Shown here: piece after piece, positions 30,376-41,602 of the stretch
How positions within the stretch are numbered: position 1 is the first letter of the stretch
Layout of the letters: each line of letters begins with the position of its first letter
Source: Acanthosepion esculentum
Lineage: Eukaryota; Mollusca; Cephalopoda; Sepiida; Sepiidae
DNA length: 64,000 nucleotides
NCBI GenBank assembly: GCA_964036315.1
Contig: OZ038508.1
Location: 48,515,524 to 48,579,523 of the forward strand
Direction of reading: 5' to 3'
Position numbers and translations under genes: made by a program
Notes under the pieces: model-generated
Told to the model about the DNA's origin: nothing
Seen by the model: the letters and a program-made list of their open reading frames with translations, nothing else
Databases searched by the model: none

Positions 30376-31210
30376 TCTGTTATAGTGAAAGACACCTGGT
30401 CTAGAGAATAGACTCTCCCACCTATTATAAGCAACACCAGCGTCACAATCGCCAGCCGAGGTGATGTTTGCACGTCGATTAAGATCTGTCTTCGACTAGT
30501 TATTACCAAAAAAGACAAAGCCAGGTACAGAAAAATTTATTCAAGTAAAGAAATACAATCCTGGTGAAAAAGTATACTTTAAGGTATATAAACAGAATAA
30601 ATCATTCTGGGAGATTGGAAAAATAGAAAAGCTGATTGGCAACATGATGTACTTCGTGAAAGGTGAAACATTCACGTGAAGACGGCACATTAACCAGATC
30701 AGACGACGCTCTTCAGACGTGGTTGACAGCGCCCCAGTGAAAGAAACACCTATGGAGGTGATTTTTGATACGTTTGATCTTCCAACTCCAGCAACGATGT
30801 TACCTGAGATACGCCGATCCAAGAGAAAAAGAAAGGCAGCTGACCATTTAAGAATGGATCCAAAACGTAGGAGATACGCTACGATGTTGCTAAAAAATGA
30901 AGTTTTTTCTTCTTTCTTTTTCTCTAAAAAAAAATAAAATAAAATAAAAAATTTAAAACTTTTGACTCCTACGGAGTAAAGTTTTTAGGAGGGGGGTGTT
31001 TTAGTGAAATACACCTGGTCTAGAGAATAGACTCTCCCACCTATTATAAGTAGGAGTCAGTAGGTAGTCGAGGGAAGAATGAGTTATCAGCGACCACAAC
31101 TTGATTATTCTGTGTAACACTTATTTACAAGTTCCTAACGTTTCTGTACGTTTACCCCATTTAGGACGCATTTAGTCCGACTACAAGTTCTATTGTGGAA
31201 ATAACTCCAC
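30376..31210 (+). mobile_element. Deleted Ty3/Gypsy retrotransposon between two LTR starts
   Basis: TGTTATAGTGAAAGACACCT (30376) and TGTTTTAGTGAAATACACCT (30998) begin matching segments of about 55 bp: the 5' LTR start and the 3' LTR. The 5' copy is cut after CTATTATAAG and joined to the end of pol. A polypurine stretch (AGGAGGGGGG, 30988-30997) lies immediately before the 3' LTR, as expected. The right end of the 3' LTR is not defined (about 31210). Confidence 0.75.
30430..30937 (+). pseudogene. Gypsy integrase C-terminal region
   Basis: One frame with two stops reads SPAEVMFARRLRSVFD, then VKKYNPGEKVYFKVYKQN, FWEIGKIEKLIGNMMYFVKG and RRHINQIRRR. This is the end of the integrase core plus the C-terminal domain of Ty3/Gypsy pol (pattern SPAE.mfGR.lRt, G..V..r.y, W..G.i....g...y.V.. 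HvNQlR). The last 75 codons are Lys/Arg-rich. The catalytic core and RT are absent. Confidence 0.85.
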
Positions 31211-31249
31211 AACAGAATCAATACACATCCTCACCGTATTCCATAACTG

Positions 31250-31450
31250 TTCCATTCGGTAGTTTATACCCAAGAAAGACTGCTTTGTGCAATAGACTCT
31301 AATCAGGATAATTTACCTATCACTACAACCCTGACCATTTCATCTCAATGACTAGCCATTATCTTCCCTACATAACTACGTTGATTCGACCTCTTCCCTA
31401 TTTTACGTTAATACGAAACCACACAGTGACATTATACTTGAATAGATCTT
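31250..31450 (+). mobile_element. Short LINE family B 3' fragment
   Basis: Encodes a frame-broken FPDHYNPDHF-like block followed by a SHYLPYITT end, matching the C-terminus of the diverged subfamily at 42480 (NQFTSRVNRYLRHIPA). Confidence 0.45.
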
Positions 31451-32180
31451 GGGTCAGGCATTGTTGAACATTAATATAAAATGTATGTTTTTATTGATGT
31501 GCTTGACAATTTTTATTATAAGTGAATTTGTCATGTCTTTTTCGTTTTAATTTTTAAATATAACTAAACTTGTGATACAATCTGGTTTTACAAGGACAGT
31601 CCTGGCCTGAAGATTTACAAAGAAATTATACTGATTCACCACATTATTTAAATACCAAAAAGCCGTCTCATTGATAAAATATATTATTCCTTATCCGTCT
31701 GAATCATTTTTATTCTTCGAAAAGTTCAAGGGTGGAAGTAACTGGCTTGTAACTTTCAGTATTTCCAAAAAACCAAGAATGTATCATTTCATTAGCCGTG
31801 TTTAAATAATTACCATTCTCAAGTCACGAAGACTCGGTTTCACACCCAATCATGCTTCATGCCTTGAGCGTCTATTGGATCTCACTTTCACTACAAACCG
31901 CAAGTGGCAATCATAGATGAAATGGATTATGAAATATACTGGTAAAATTATTGCCCCCTTCTATTGACCCAGGAAGTATCTGACTACCTTGTAACGGAAC
32001 GAGTTATGGTAGGAAGATTTATTGCCCATTTGTATTTCCCTCGTCATGGGCATTATTTTATCCATTATATAATAACAGCTTATTTCACGAACAGCACTGA
32101 ATGGCTGAAAGGAAAAGGAATGACAAACATGCTCAGTTCTCAGATGGACTTTTATATCACAAAGACATACATACACACAC
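31451..32180. other. No firm feature
   Basis: 31840-31930 has a faint LRWN-like LINE B trace. 32030-32160 resembles 53545-53690 (ATGAGCATTG...GAAAGGAAAA), a diverged dispersed repeat. Confidence 0.35.
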
Positions 32181-32181
32181 A

Positions 32182-32184
<3 letters not shown>

Positions 32185-32231
<47 letters not shown>
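32185..32231. repeat. (TA)n microsatellite
   Basis: Ends exactly where the tRNA-like head of the next SINE begins. Confidence 0.95.
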
Positions 32232-32233
<2 letters not shown>

Positions 32234-32475
32234 TTTGTGGCCGAATCGGTTATAAGGCACGTCAGGCTATATCACGGTCCCGTATAGAATTCAGGTTCGA
32301 ATCCTGTCGGAGGACGAATTTTTTCTATGAAAATTTCTCGGACATTCAGGCCGGTAAATGTTGTTTAATACTGTTTAATATAAACAGAGCATTTACTTAT
32401 ATACTTGTATCTATAAAAACAATGTTAAACATAAAAATGCCTTTAAATAATTGTCGGGCTTTGTCCATTTCATAA
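32231..32475 (+). mobile_element. Class II tRNA-derived SINE, full head
   Basis: The head folds as a tRNA with a long variable arm: acceptor TCCTTTG with CGGAGGA, D-arm GCC...GGC, anticodon stem CGTCA/TCACG, and B-box GGTTCGAATCC, as in Leu/Ser tRNAs. The anticodon loop GGCTATA is not canonical, so it is not a functional tRNA. The body CTCGGACATTCAGGCCGGTA and an ACTGTTTA...AACAGAG segment follow. A sister copy lies at 32590. Confidence 0.85.
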
Positions 32476-32589
32476 TGTGTGACGTAATTTGTTTACATTT
32501 GATACGCCATGAGCAGATATGAATGTACGTGAAAGATTCATGGAAGATTGAAGTTTATAAGCAGTAAATTCGACCTTGCCAACCGAACG

Positions 32590-32800
32590 ATCCTCTGTGG
32601 ATGAATCGGTTAAAAGGCACGTCAGGCTATATGACGGTTCCGTATAGGATACAAGTTCGTATCCTGTCGGAGGACGAACATTTTCTATGGAAATTTCTCG
32701 GACATTCAGGCCGGTAAATGTTGTTTAATACTGTTTATTATAAACAGAGCATTTACTTAAATATTTGTATCTATAAAAAGAATGTTAAACATAAAAATGT

Positions 32801-32803
<3 letters not shown>
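32590..32803 (+). mobile_element. Class II tRNA-derived SINE, second copy
   Basis: About 85-90% identical to 32231-32475. Anticodon stem CGTCA/TGACG is perfect; acceptor TCCTCTG with CGGAGGA. The B-box is altered to AGTTCGTATCC. The 3' end runs straight into (TA)n. Confidence 0.85.

Positions 32804-32851
<48 letters not shown>
32804..32851. repeat. (TA)n microsatellite
   Basis: 3' tail of the preceding SINE or its target. Confidence 0.95.
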
Positions 32852-32853
<2 letters not shown>

Positions 32854-32863
32854 GTCCCAGGCA

Positions 32864-33290
32864 GATAATAATATATCACATATATCTACACGGCAAAGCA
32901 GAGAGTAAGGAGAAAAAAAGGAAGAGTTTGTCATATAATATGGAGATACTCCTGTATCTGGAGAAGGCATGTTTAGGACTCCAGATTCAAACGGTCAGGA
33001 TAGATCTATGTCCAAGGCGAGGACATATTCAACGGAAAAACGGAAGTCTTGGGATTTCCCGTATTGTGGACTACGAGCTGGAGTTTCTTTCTCTATCTGG
33101 GAAAGATAAATTCATAAAGAGAAAGGGTACCGTGGATTTGAAATCTATTTGGGAGGCAGATTTAGCTTCTTCTCATGTCATGTGTGGCCCGGAGTAAAGA
33201 AAGCAACCTTTACTTCAGCTGTTGTAAAAGAAAAATGCTATTGACTGCCGCTTTCGTCGCTTTATAAATTAAATGCATTTAGCGGCTGTC
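32864..33290 (+). repeat. Dispersed repeat E, copy 1
   Basis: Blocks GGCAAAGCA, GATACTCCTG, TTTAGGACTCCA, TCAAACGG, GCAGATTTAGCTT and AAAGAAAGCAACC align in order with 54110-54420. An 89-codon frame here (32928-33197) is not preserved in the other copy, so it is unlikely to be coding. Confidence 0.6.
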
Positions 33291-33768
33291 AAGTTACCCA
33301 CGTAATTTATCAACACCAAAGAAACATAAACACTTTTGTATCCCTAAAATCTAAAATTTTCTAAGAATCATATTTAAGCAATAATGGAGTAATTTTGCCA
33401 TACATAAGCTGCCTTGATAGAGGCCAATATTTGTTGTATCCTAGGAATGGTTACTGAATGAGGAATAGCCAAAACGTAGGTTGAAAATGAAATGGTAATC
33501 TTTATAACTTCAACAAAATACAATACTCGCCAGCGGCGTGAAGTAGGTAAACCACTGCTTGTGTTGGACTACTTAACATATTATCCCCATTTACAATAAT
33601 GTCAAACGTATTTATGAGGATTGGGGCATACTCATTAGTGTTCATAGGTACGGTATATAAAAAAAATTTTACTCGATTTTAGGGGAGAATAATTATTTTC
33701 CAATCTGTAACCTCATTTCCACTTTCTCTCGCTAGTTCTATTGTAAAACTTCGTATGAGATGCCTTCT

Positions 33769-34014
33769 TTAATACCCGCGGATTTTTGCAGATAGCACGC
33801 GCCATGACAATGATTCATTCTCATTCCATCCGTGTGTCGGAAAGTCAGGAAAAAAGTTCCACTCAACATTTTCCAAAAAACAGTCACTATCTAGAGTAGA
33901 GACCTGCCTGAGTGCTTCCCAGAACACTTCATTCGTCACCTCTTCAGTTAAAGGGTCACTCTTGATTTTTTCCTCCCGTTCATAAGTTTCGCTTTCTACT
34001 CCTTCGTCTTTCAT
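33769..34014 (-). CDS. Unrecognised 81-codon open frame
   Basis: Acidic, Glu/Ser-rich N-terminal third (MKDEGVESETYEREEK) then Trp/Phe-containing segments (NEVFWEALRQVS, VEWNFFPDFP). Amino-acid composition looks less random than its surroundings. No domain recognised, no second copy in the window and no splice context assessed. It may be a lone exon or chance. Confidence 0.2.
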   Translation of the reverse strand: MKDEGVESETYEREEKIKSDPLTEEVTNEVFWEALRQVSTLDSDCFLENVEWNFFPDFPTHGWNENESLSWRVLSAKIRGY

Positions 34015-34299
34015 TCACATTTACACCTTTTCATTCACTATTACGAGTTTGAATATAACGAACTTCCCCTTTACGTTTGTGATACGCTGCAAGTGAGGGA
34101 AAAGCACGACAGGTCCAAGCTGCAAATGCCTAAACTGGTGGAATTAAAGAATAGAATGTCTTTGATTATTTGCTACGGAAATAGCGATCAAGTATCGGAA
34201 AGGTTTGTTACTTTACGGCTGAGGTAAAGTGTCTGCAAGGGAAATAAGACTAGCGTTTCTTAAATACCCTTTCAATCATTTCGAAATTCATCAAGGCTG

Positions 34300-34325
34300 C
34301 AATAGATAGATAGATATTAACAGAC

Positions 34326-34380
<55 letters not shown>

Positions 34381-34391
34381 TTAATAGACTG

Positions 34392-34428
<37 letters not shown>

Positions 34429-34437
34429 TTAACAGAC

Positions 34438-34480
<43 letters not shown>

Positions 34481-34573
34481 TTAACAGGCATAGACAGATA
34501 GATAGATAGATAGATAGATAGATATTAACAGACTGAGATAGATAGATAGATAGATAGATAGATATTAACAGAC

Positions 34574-34604
<31 letters not shown>

Positions 34605-34717
34605 TTAACAGACATAGATAGATAGATAGATAGATAGATATTCACAGACTGAGATAGATATATAGATATTAACATACATTTATAGATAGATAGATAGATA
34701 GATAGATATTAACAGAC

Positions 34718-34788
<71 letters not shown>

Positions 34789-34825
34789 TTCACAGACTGA
34801 GATAGATATATAGATATTAACAGAC

Positions 34826-34872
<47 letters not shown>

Positions 34873-34917
34873 TTAACAGACATAGATAGATAGATAGATA
34901 GATAGATATTAACAGAC

Positions 34918-34968
<51 letters not shown>

Positions 34969-34979
34969 TTAACAGACTG

Positions 34980-35040
<61 letters not shown>

Positions 35041-35103
35041 TTAACAGACTGAGATAGATAGTAATTAGCAGACTGAAAAAGATATATAGATATCAACAGA
35101 ATG

Positions 35104-35168
<65 letters not shown>

Positions 35169-35202
35169 TACAGACAGGCAGATAGAAGGTATGAACAGAC
35201 TG

Positions 35203-35235
<33 letters not shown>

Positions 35236-35327
35236 TTAACAGAGATCGATATATCGATATCTAGATAGATATTAACAGAGATCGATATATCGATATCAAC
35301 ATAGATAGATAGATAGATAGATAGATG

Positions 35328-35370
<43 letters not shown>

Positions 35371-35602
35371 GGATAGATAGATATTAACAGACAGACATAG
35401 ATAGAAATTAGCAGACTGGAATAGATAAATAGATACAAACAGACTGAGATTAATAGATAGACAGTGAGACATGCAGACAGGGAGATAGACGGATATGAAC
35501 AGACTGAGATAGACAGCTCGATAGATATTAACAGAGATCAATATATGGATATCAATAGATATATATAGATAGATAGATACGAACAGACTGAGATAGATAT
35601 AC

Positions 35603-35659
<57 letters not shown>

Positions 35660-35726
35660 TACTAAAGATATTGAAAATGGACTTAGATAGAGAGACATAT
35701 ACTGAACAGTGATTGAGAATGAATTG

Positions 35727-35766
<40 letters not shown>

Positions 35767-35885
35767 GGATGGATGGATGGATGGATGGATGGATAATGAA
35801 CAAACTTAGATAGATAGATAGATAGATAATGAACAATTTGAGATATATAAATAGATAGATAGATAGATAGATAATGAACAATTTG

Positions 35886-35936
<51 letters not shown>

Positions 35937-35946
35937 GAACAATTTG

Positions 35947-36001
<55 letters not shown>

Positions 36002-36011
36002 GAACAATTTG

Positions 36012-36054
<43 letters not shown>

Positions 36055-36064
36055 GAACAATTTG

Positions 36065-36111
<47 letters not shown>

Positions 36112-36121
36112 GAACAATTTG

Positions 36122-36180
<59 letters not shown>

Positions 36181-36190
36181 GAACAATTTG

Positions 36191-36255
<65 letters not shown>
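34300..36255. repeat. 2-kb (GATA)n array with higher-order structure
   Basis: GATA tetranucleotides throughout. In 34310-35540 blocks of GATA are punctuated by TTAACAGACATA or TTAACAGACTGA at irregular 35-90 bp intervals. In 35800-36255 the punctuation changes to AATGAACAATTTGA. Long minus-strand frames of repeated LSIY are artefacts of the 4-bp period. Confidence 0.97.
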
Positions 36256-36257
<2 letters not shown>

Positions 36258-36274
36258 GGACAGAATGAGCTCTT

Positions 36275-36885
36275 TAATCATTTCACTCCAAGCACGGCAA
36301 CAATTCTACTAAGAAACAAGGAATTACTGACTGTTTACGAATTTTAGAAAAAAAAAACACCATTAAAATAGAGAATAATAAAAGAACAGGAATTAAGAAG
36401 ATAAAGATTGACATTACATTTAAATTTTCGAAGACTGGGAACTAAGCTGCCTAATGAGTGACCCCCAAGCGAGAAGGGTGATAAAAGATACTATTAACAT
36501 ATAACTTATGGGTACATCTAGCTATTTCTGTAAAATGATGAGACCTAGCAACCTTTGCTTAAATTCCTAAAGTCTGGTTACCATAGAACATTTATCAATG
36601 TAATTACTACGAAAGATCTTATATAAAGGTGCAGGGAAGTTACTTGGCGGCATTGGGGAAATTAACCGAAGACGAGATCCCAGGTCAGGTGCAGTAACAA
36701 TGCAAAGTATTCTTTGGCATTTATAAAGAATCTCGAAATATGTAGCACGAGCAGCAGACCAATATTCAAACCCAGGACAAATGGTAGACATTTCAAATAA
36801 TCCCACGCAATATCCCACACAGGTTTCCATAACACGTTGATGAAGCGTCTCTGCATTATTTATGTCGGCTGGATAAACCGTTTGT
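36275..36885 (-). mobile_element. Diverged LINE family B 3' part
   Basis: The 3' UTR signature is degraded (CACTCCAAGCACGG near 36282). The minus strand gives CPGFEYWSAARATYFEILYK (family: CHIWSGAPAVCLEVLDK) and TAPDLGSRLRLISP. Old copy or subfamily. Confidence 0.65.
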
Positions 36886-36889
36886 TTTA

Positions 36890-37860
36890 GGTGGCCCTAG
36901 AGATGAAAATACTGAGGAATGTGTTCAGGGAAAATTGCAGGCCACGGAACCAGTCCTACCCTACCTATCTATCTTTCATGTCAGCCAGTGCATCGAGAAC
37001 AATGTGATTAAATGTAATGGAGCCCCGTCATATATAAAACATATGCGTCTTCCTATTAGCAGGAATACATCCTCTAGCAGGTCTGGAAGTGTGATCGAAA
37101 TAAAGCCCCTGCAAATGATGCGAATACAGGAACTGCTCTTGAAGTAAGGTCATATTACTGAAGAAAATGAGTAACTACCGACACCGAAGTTCTAGTGTGA
37201 CACTCTGGACTTAGGAATATATGTTTTTTTTTTCGCCTGGTGTATAAATCGCGATGTCAGTCTACTGACTACTATTGAGTGGAACTATCCAGTCGAATTA
37301 GTGTGAATTATTGTTGCTTGATTATTTAGATTTTGATTTAGGATTTACTGGACGTTAAGCTGAGCCGCGCTTCTAACAAGTTATTCACTGAAATGGTTAA
37401 TTATTTTTGGTTGACTTTTACTTCTCTGTTCTTGTTAAGTATTTTTGCGGTTGTAATTAAATACCGTTTTATCTTAACATTGGATTCTTGAGTTATACTT
37501 AATTATTAACGGCCACTGTACGTCACAAACAGTTCCCTCTGTGAAGCACTATGAAATGTAAGAGATGCTGGGTCCGCTTGCAATACTGTAATACCTGGAT
37601 CGTCTCCGACAGACTTCAGAATGAAGGATTTGCGGATATATGCTTATACGGAATTTTGTCTTTGTTTTTCATAAACTATTTTTGATACAACCTCTAGATA
37701 TGTGTGTGTACGTGGATTTGTCTCAGTGAATCTGTTCACGAGTGTATGTATGCTCAGTTGTAGAGGACAACGCTAAATGCATATTAGTATATACCCAAAA
37801 CCAACACGCTCGCTCAAGCCATTAAATGTATATCCACACACGAGCGCGCGTACACGTAGA
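36890..37860. other. No recognisable feature
   Basis: No element or conserved frame seen. 37680-37860 is rich in short TG/TA words. Confidence 0.4.
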
Positions 37861-37911
37861 TATGTAGCACGAGCAGCAGACCAATATTCAAACCCAGGAC
37901 AAATGGTAGAC
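37861..37911 (-). repeat. Exact 51-bp duplicate of a LINE B segment
   Basis: Identical to 36739-36789 (starts TATGTAGCACGAGCAGCAGA) with no flanking similarity, 1.1 kb away. Confidence 0.9.
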
Positions 37912-37989
37912 TTATAAATATGTAAGATAAATTCTTGCGAGTAAAATTGACGAGAACGACATACTAAACCAATTCAGTATAATATTTCA

Positions 37990-38400
37990 AAATGATAGAT
38001 AGATATGAACAAATTGGTTCGGTTTGGTTTGTTTTACGGCATATCAACCTCAATGGGTTATTTAATGCCGAAACTTTTTTATTTATTTCTGGTAATATTT
38101 TTATTCAAGAATGTATACCTGGTAAGATCTTTTGCCCTCAAAAATGTATAGCTGGTAATATTATTTTTCCAAAAGGTATAGCTGGTAATATTATTTATTT
38201 TTTCATAAACGTATAGCTGGCAAAATATTTTTTCAAAAATGTATAGCTGGTAATATTATTTTTTTTTCAAAAATGTATAGCTGGTAATATTATTTTTCCC
38301 AAAACATATAGGTTGTAATATTATTTATTACAAAAAACGTATAGCTGGTAATATTTTTCAAAAACGTATACCCGGCAACACTATTCTTTCAAAAAAAAAT
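37990..38400 (+). repeat. Dispersed repeat D with short internal array
   Basis: Head GGCATATCAACCTCAATGGG and GGTTATTTAATGCCGA, followed by about eight units of roughly 28-35 bp containing GTATAGCTGGTAATATT. The tail module is missing. Confidence 0.75.
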
Positions 38401-38410
38401 ATATATATAT

Positions 38411-38615
38411 AAGTGAACATAGAAGTCAACACTTAGAGACGACAGTCTGTTTCATGCTAGACGCAAACATCAGGTGGCCTGACGATTGCGTCTTGCATGA
38501 AACAGACTGTCGCCTCTAAGTGTTGACTTCTATGTTCACTTTTATATTTACACACACTATCTCTGATATTGAGCACTTTATCCCATAAATATAGCACATC
38601 TTAAGACTATATTTC

Positions 38616-38618
<3 letters not shown>
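38411..38618. repeat. Palindromic ribozyme-like element, family ii
   Basis: 38411-38474 and 38478-38541 are near-perfect complements sharing AAGTGAACATAGAAGTCAAC, followed on the right by GATATTGAGCACTTTATCCC. Both arms encode the same hammerhead-like core, one on each strand. Confidence 0.85.
38474..38518 (+). ncRNA. Candidate hammerhead ribozyme
   Basis: Core CUGACGA (38479-38485). Stem II UGC...GCA with a U-U next to the core, GAA (38499-38501), stem III ACA-GAC-UGU, C17 at 38511, and stem I GGC/GCC followed by a U-U and two more pairs. All core bases match. The weak point is the unpaired first position of stem II. Confidence 0.55.
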
Positions 38619-38657
<39 letters not shown>

Positions 38658-38659
38658 TG

Positions 38660-38712
<53 letters not shown>

Positions 38713-38713
38713 A
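38619..38713. repeat. (TA)n then (GT)n microsatellite
   Basis: TA to 38656, then GT/GTTT to 38713, ending at a LINE B 3' end. Confidence 0.95.
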
Positions 38714-39250
38714 TTCCATCCCAAGCAAGGTGATAATGCCACTAGGGCGTCAGGAATTACTGGATGTGAAAGACAAAAGAAAAACGTTAATGAGGAGAAA
38801 GGACAATAAAAGAACAGATTTCAGGAAGACAGAAGATGGAATTGGCATTTAAATTTTTGATGATTTTACGTAGCAAGAACTCAAAAGAGAATTCCACGGG
38901 TGAGAATTGTGAGAAAAGAGTGTATTAGAATCGAACATACGGTTGCATCTGGCAGTTCAACAGCAAAACGCCGAGACCTAGTTGCCAATCTAGCAGGACC
39001 TTTAAATTCCTGCAGTCGGGTCCTCAATGAGAAATGCTATTCAGAACAATTAGCATGAAAGTATTTGCAGAAAAGACGTAGGGAACGAACGTCACGAAGG
39101 TGGGAAAGTGACTGAAATCGAGATGACAGGAGATGATCGATTACATTACAGACGCTTCTTCGAATTTTCTTGAGAATATTGAGATATATGGTAGGAACAC
39201 CAGACCAGATATGGCTGCAATATTCGATGCACGGACGAAAGTAAGAGGGT
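38714..39250 (-). mobile_element. Diverged LINE family B 3' part
   Basis: 3' UTR signature CATCCCAAGCAAGG at 38716. The minus-strand equivalents of CHIWSGVPTIYLNILKKIR and the ANCSE-like block are readable. 5' truncation is near 39250. Confidence 0.65.
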
Positions 39251-39339
39251 GGGGGATGAGGTAGAAAGAGAAATATATATGGATATGAACAAACTGAGAT
39301 AGAGAGAGGGAAACAGGCAAACTCTACGAAATGGATATG

Positions 39340-40262
39340 ATAAATTTATATGTGTAGCTTAGGCCGAATGACTGGGGTACTCATTGCGGATTGGACTCAC
39401 TATTCAGTCGCAATTGATCTAGCTAGACAAACTTGTTTACCTTTACACGAGTGCCTAAACGTGTCATGGATTTGGCGCAAGTTTGAATGTATTTGGACAC
39501 CCAGTGAGGATCAGACACCCTATTCCGTCGTAATTATTCAAGGGAAACAGACTTGGTAACCATTACACCACGTCGAAGTGCCCAGATGCAAGCATATGGT
39601 GATATTCTTAGTGTAGCTTAGATCTGGCACAGGGTAGAAAATAGTGGTTTTCCAAGCGTAGCTTAGACGTGGCACAAGGCCGAAAGTATGGGGCACCTAG
39701 TGAGGATCTAACTCACTACTCAGTCGGAATTCTTCTAGCAATACAAGATTGCTAACCACTACACCGCCTCAAGGTGCCTAAATGATTTTTCAATGGGTAG
39801 CTTAAATGTGGTACAAGGTCGAAAGTATGGGGCACCCAGTGAGGATCTAACTCACGACTCAATTGTAATTCTTGTAGCAAGACAACCTTGCTAACCATAA
39901 CACCGCCTCGAGGTGCCCAAATGATTTTCCAAGAGTAGCTTAGATGTGGGACAAGGCCGAAAGTATGGAGCACCCAGTGAGGATCTAACTCACTACTCAG
40001 TTGTAATTCTTCTAGCAAGACAAGCTCGTTAACCATTTCATCACCTGGGGGTGCCCAAATGATTTTCTAAGCGTAGCTTAAATGTAGCACAAGGTCGAAA
40101 GTATATCGAACTCACTACACTTTCTTAAGTGTTCTAGCCAAACAAGTTTGCTAACAATTACACAACTCTGAGGTGCCCAACAGGGTTCGAACCCAGTGAG
40201 CATCTAACTCACTATTCAATTGTAATTGATCTACGGAGATAGTGTTGCTAAACATTATAGCA
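39340..40262 (-). repeat. Tandem array of tRNA-like SINE units, about 138 bp each
   Basis: GTAGCTTA landmarks at about 39656, 39796, 39934 and 40071 give spacings of 137-140 bp, with more diverged units before and after. On the minus strand each unit holds GGTGTAATGGTTAGCAAGC (tRNA 5' part with A-box), GAGTTAGATCCTCACTGGG and CGGCCTTGTGCCACAT. The last unit keeps a perfect B-box GGGTTCGAACCC (40189). The whole SINE, not only the tRNA, is repeated head to tail. Confidence 0.8.
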
Positions 40263-40905
40263 CATATAATATGTTATATTCACTTAATAATATTTGCTTC
40301 CCAGCGACACGCATGATTCAGTAGTTTTATATATATATATATATATCTTTTTTTTACTTTCCTGTACGGAATACACATCCAGTCTTTGTTGAAGATATTT
40401 GGCGCTATGTTATTTCTTTTCATGACAATGTTTCCATCGTATCAATGGATTTGAAAAATCCATTTTGATACGAATGTTATCCTTACGGTTTTCATTTATT
40501 CGCGTCCCTTTTAATGAAACATCGTATATATTCCAGGATTTTTCTTAGAATAATCTCTTTCATGAGAGCAAATATGACCTTTTTTCTAAACAAAACGCAG
40601 ATTTCCATTTGGCGAAAACAGTTTTTTTTATAATTATTTTAGCGGGGTAACTAATTTGAGAGACCTTAAGAATTTTCAGGCAGAAATTTTTCTCTTTTTT
40701 TTCAGAATATGTAATAATATGATTTCTCTCCTCAGAAACATTTAAATTATTACTTAAAAAAAATGTTATTATATATATTTTTAAAACTTCAAATAATGCA
40801 TGCCTTAAGATATATCAGTAATCAGTTATATTTATCTATAGATATGATTATATTTTGAAAAATGTAAACCTGTTTCGATAAGCAACCATACGGAATTATG
40901 ACTTC
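40263..40905. other. No recognisable feature
   Basis: AT-rich; a short TA tract at 40330. No frame or element recognised. Confidence 0.4.
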
Positions 40906-40907
40906 TC

Positions 40908-40909
<2 letters not shown>

Positions 40910-40967
<58 letters not shown>

Positions 40968-40994
40968 GTATATATATGTATATATATATATATA
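40910..40994. repeat. (TA)n microsatellite
   Basis: With GTATATA interruptions. Confidence 0.95.
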
Positions 40995-41265
40995 GTTTTA
41001 AGGTGTGGTATATTTATGGTATAAAGTGCTCAATATCAGAGATAGAGCATCTGCAAATACAAAAGTGAACATTGATGTCAACACTCAGAGGCGACAGACT
41101 GTTTCATGCTCGTTCGTCTGGTCATTGTCTCAGGCGATTGCATCTAGCATGAAACAGCTAGTGGCCTCAGCGTGTCGACTTCAATGTTCTCTTTTATATA
41201 TATATAAAGAAATATAGTCTTAAGATGTGTTATATTTATGGGATAAAGTGCTCAATATCAGAGCA
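40995..41265. repeat. Ribozyme-like element family ii, palindromic copy plus partial copy
   Basis: 41060-41110 and 41140-41200 are inverted (AAACAGACTG-type blocks with GTGAACATTGATGTCAAC). The hammerhead core is mutated (CAGGCGA). A second, direct partial copy (GTGCTCAATATCAGAG) starts at 41215. Confidence 0.65.
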
Positions 41266-41270
41266 CTTGG

Positions 41271-41435
41271 CAATCCGAGCTCTTCTCCTCCAGCTCTGGG
41301 TTAATTATAAGACTTGTATCACTAAGACATTATTATTTCCTATCCCAATAAAATATTGTTACAATCTACAAAGATTTTCTCGCTGCATCGGGGTCGATAA
41401 GCCATAAAAATGGTCAATAAACCTACTAATGATAA
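41271..41435 (+). mobile_element. 5S-type SINE body fragment
   Basis: CTCCAGCTCTGGGTTAATTA and GTATCACTAAGACATTATTA align with 7095-7140; ends in GGGTCGATAAGCC. The head is absent. Confidence 0.6.
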
Positions 41436-41558
41436 ATATATATATATATAATAATTGTTGTGGCTATGTAAATAGTTAAGTACATCAGAAGAATATCACC
41501 AGACTAGTAATAGTGCCTCGAATGAATTACCGCTCAATTTGTTCACTGTTCCCGAAGC

Positions 41559-41559
<1 letters not shown>

Positions 41560-41599
<40 letters not shown>
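41560..41599. repeat. (TA)n microsatellite
   Basis: Adjacent to the next family ii copy. Confidence 0.95.

Positions 41600-41602
<3 letters not shown>

Noticed and set aside
32231..32316. Functional tRNA gene
   Set aside because: Folds like a class II tRNA, but the anticodon loop GGCTATA lacks U33 and a SINE body follows directly; a second copy confirms a SINE.
32928..33197. 89-codon frame as a host exon
   Set aside because: Lies in dispersed repeat E; the second copy at 54110 does not keep the frame.
34680..36281. Minus-strand frames of about 250 codons rich in LSIY repeats
   Set aside because: Produced by the GATA tetranucleotide period; no non-repetitive domain is attached.
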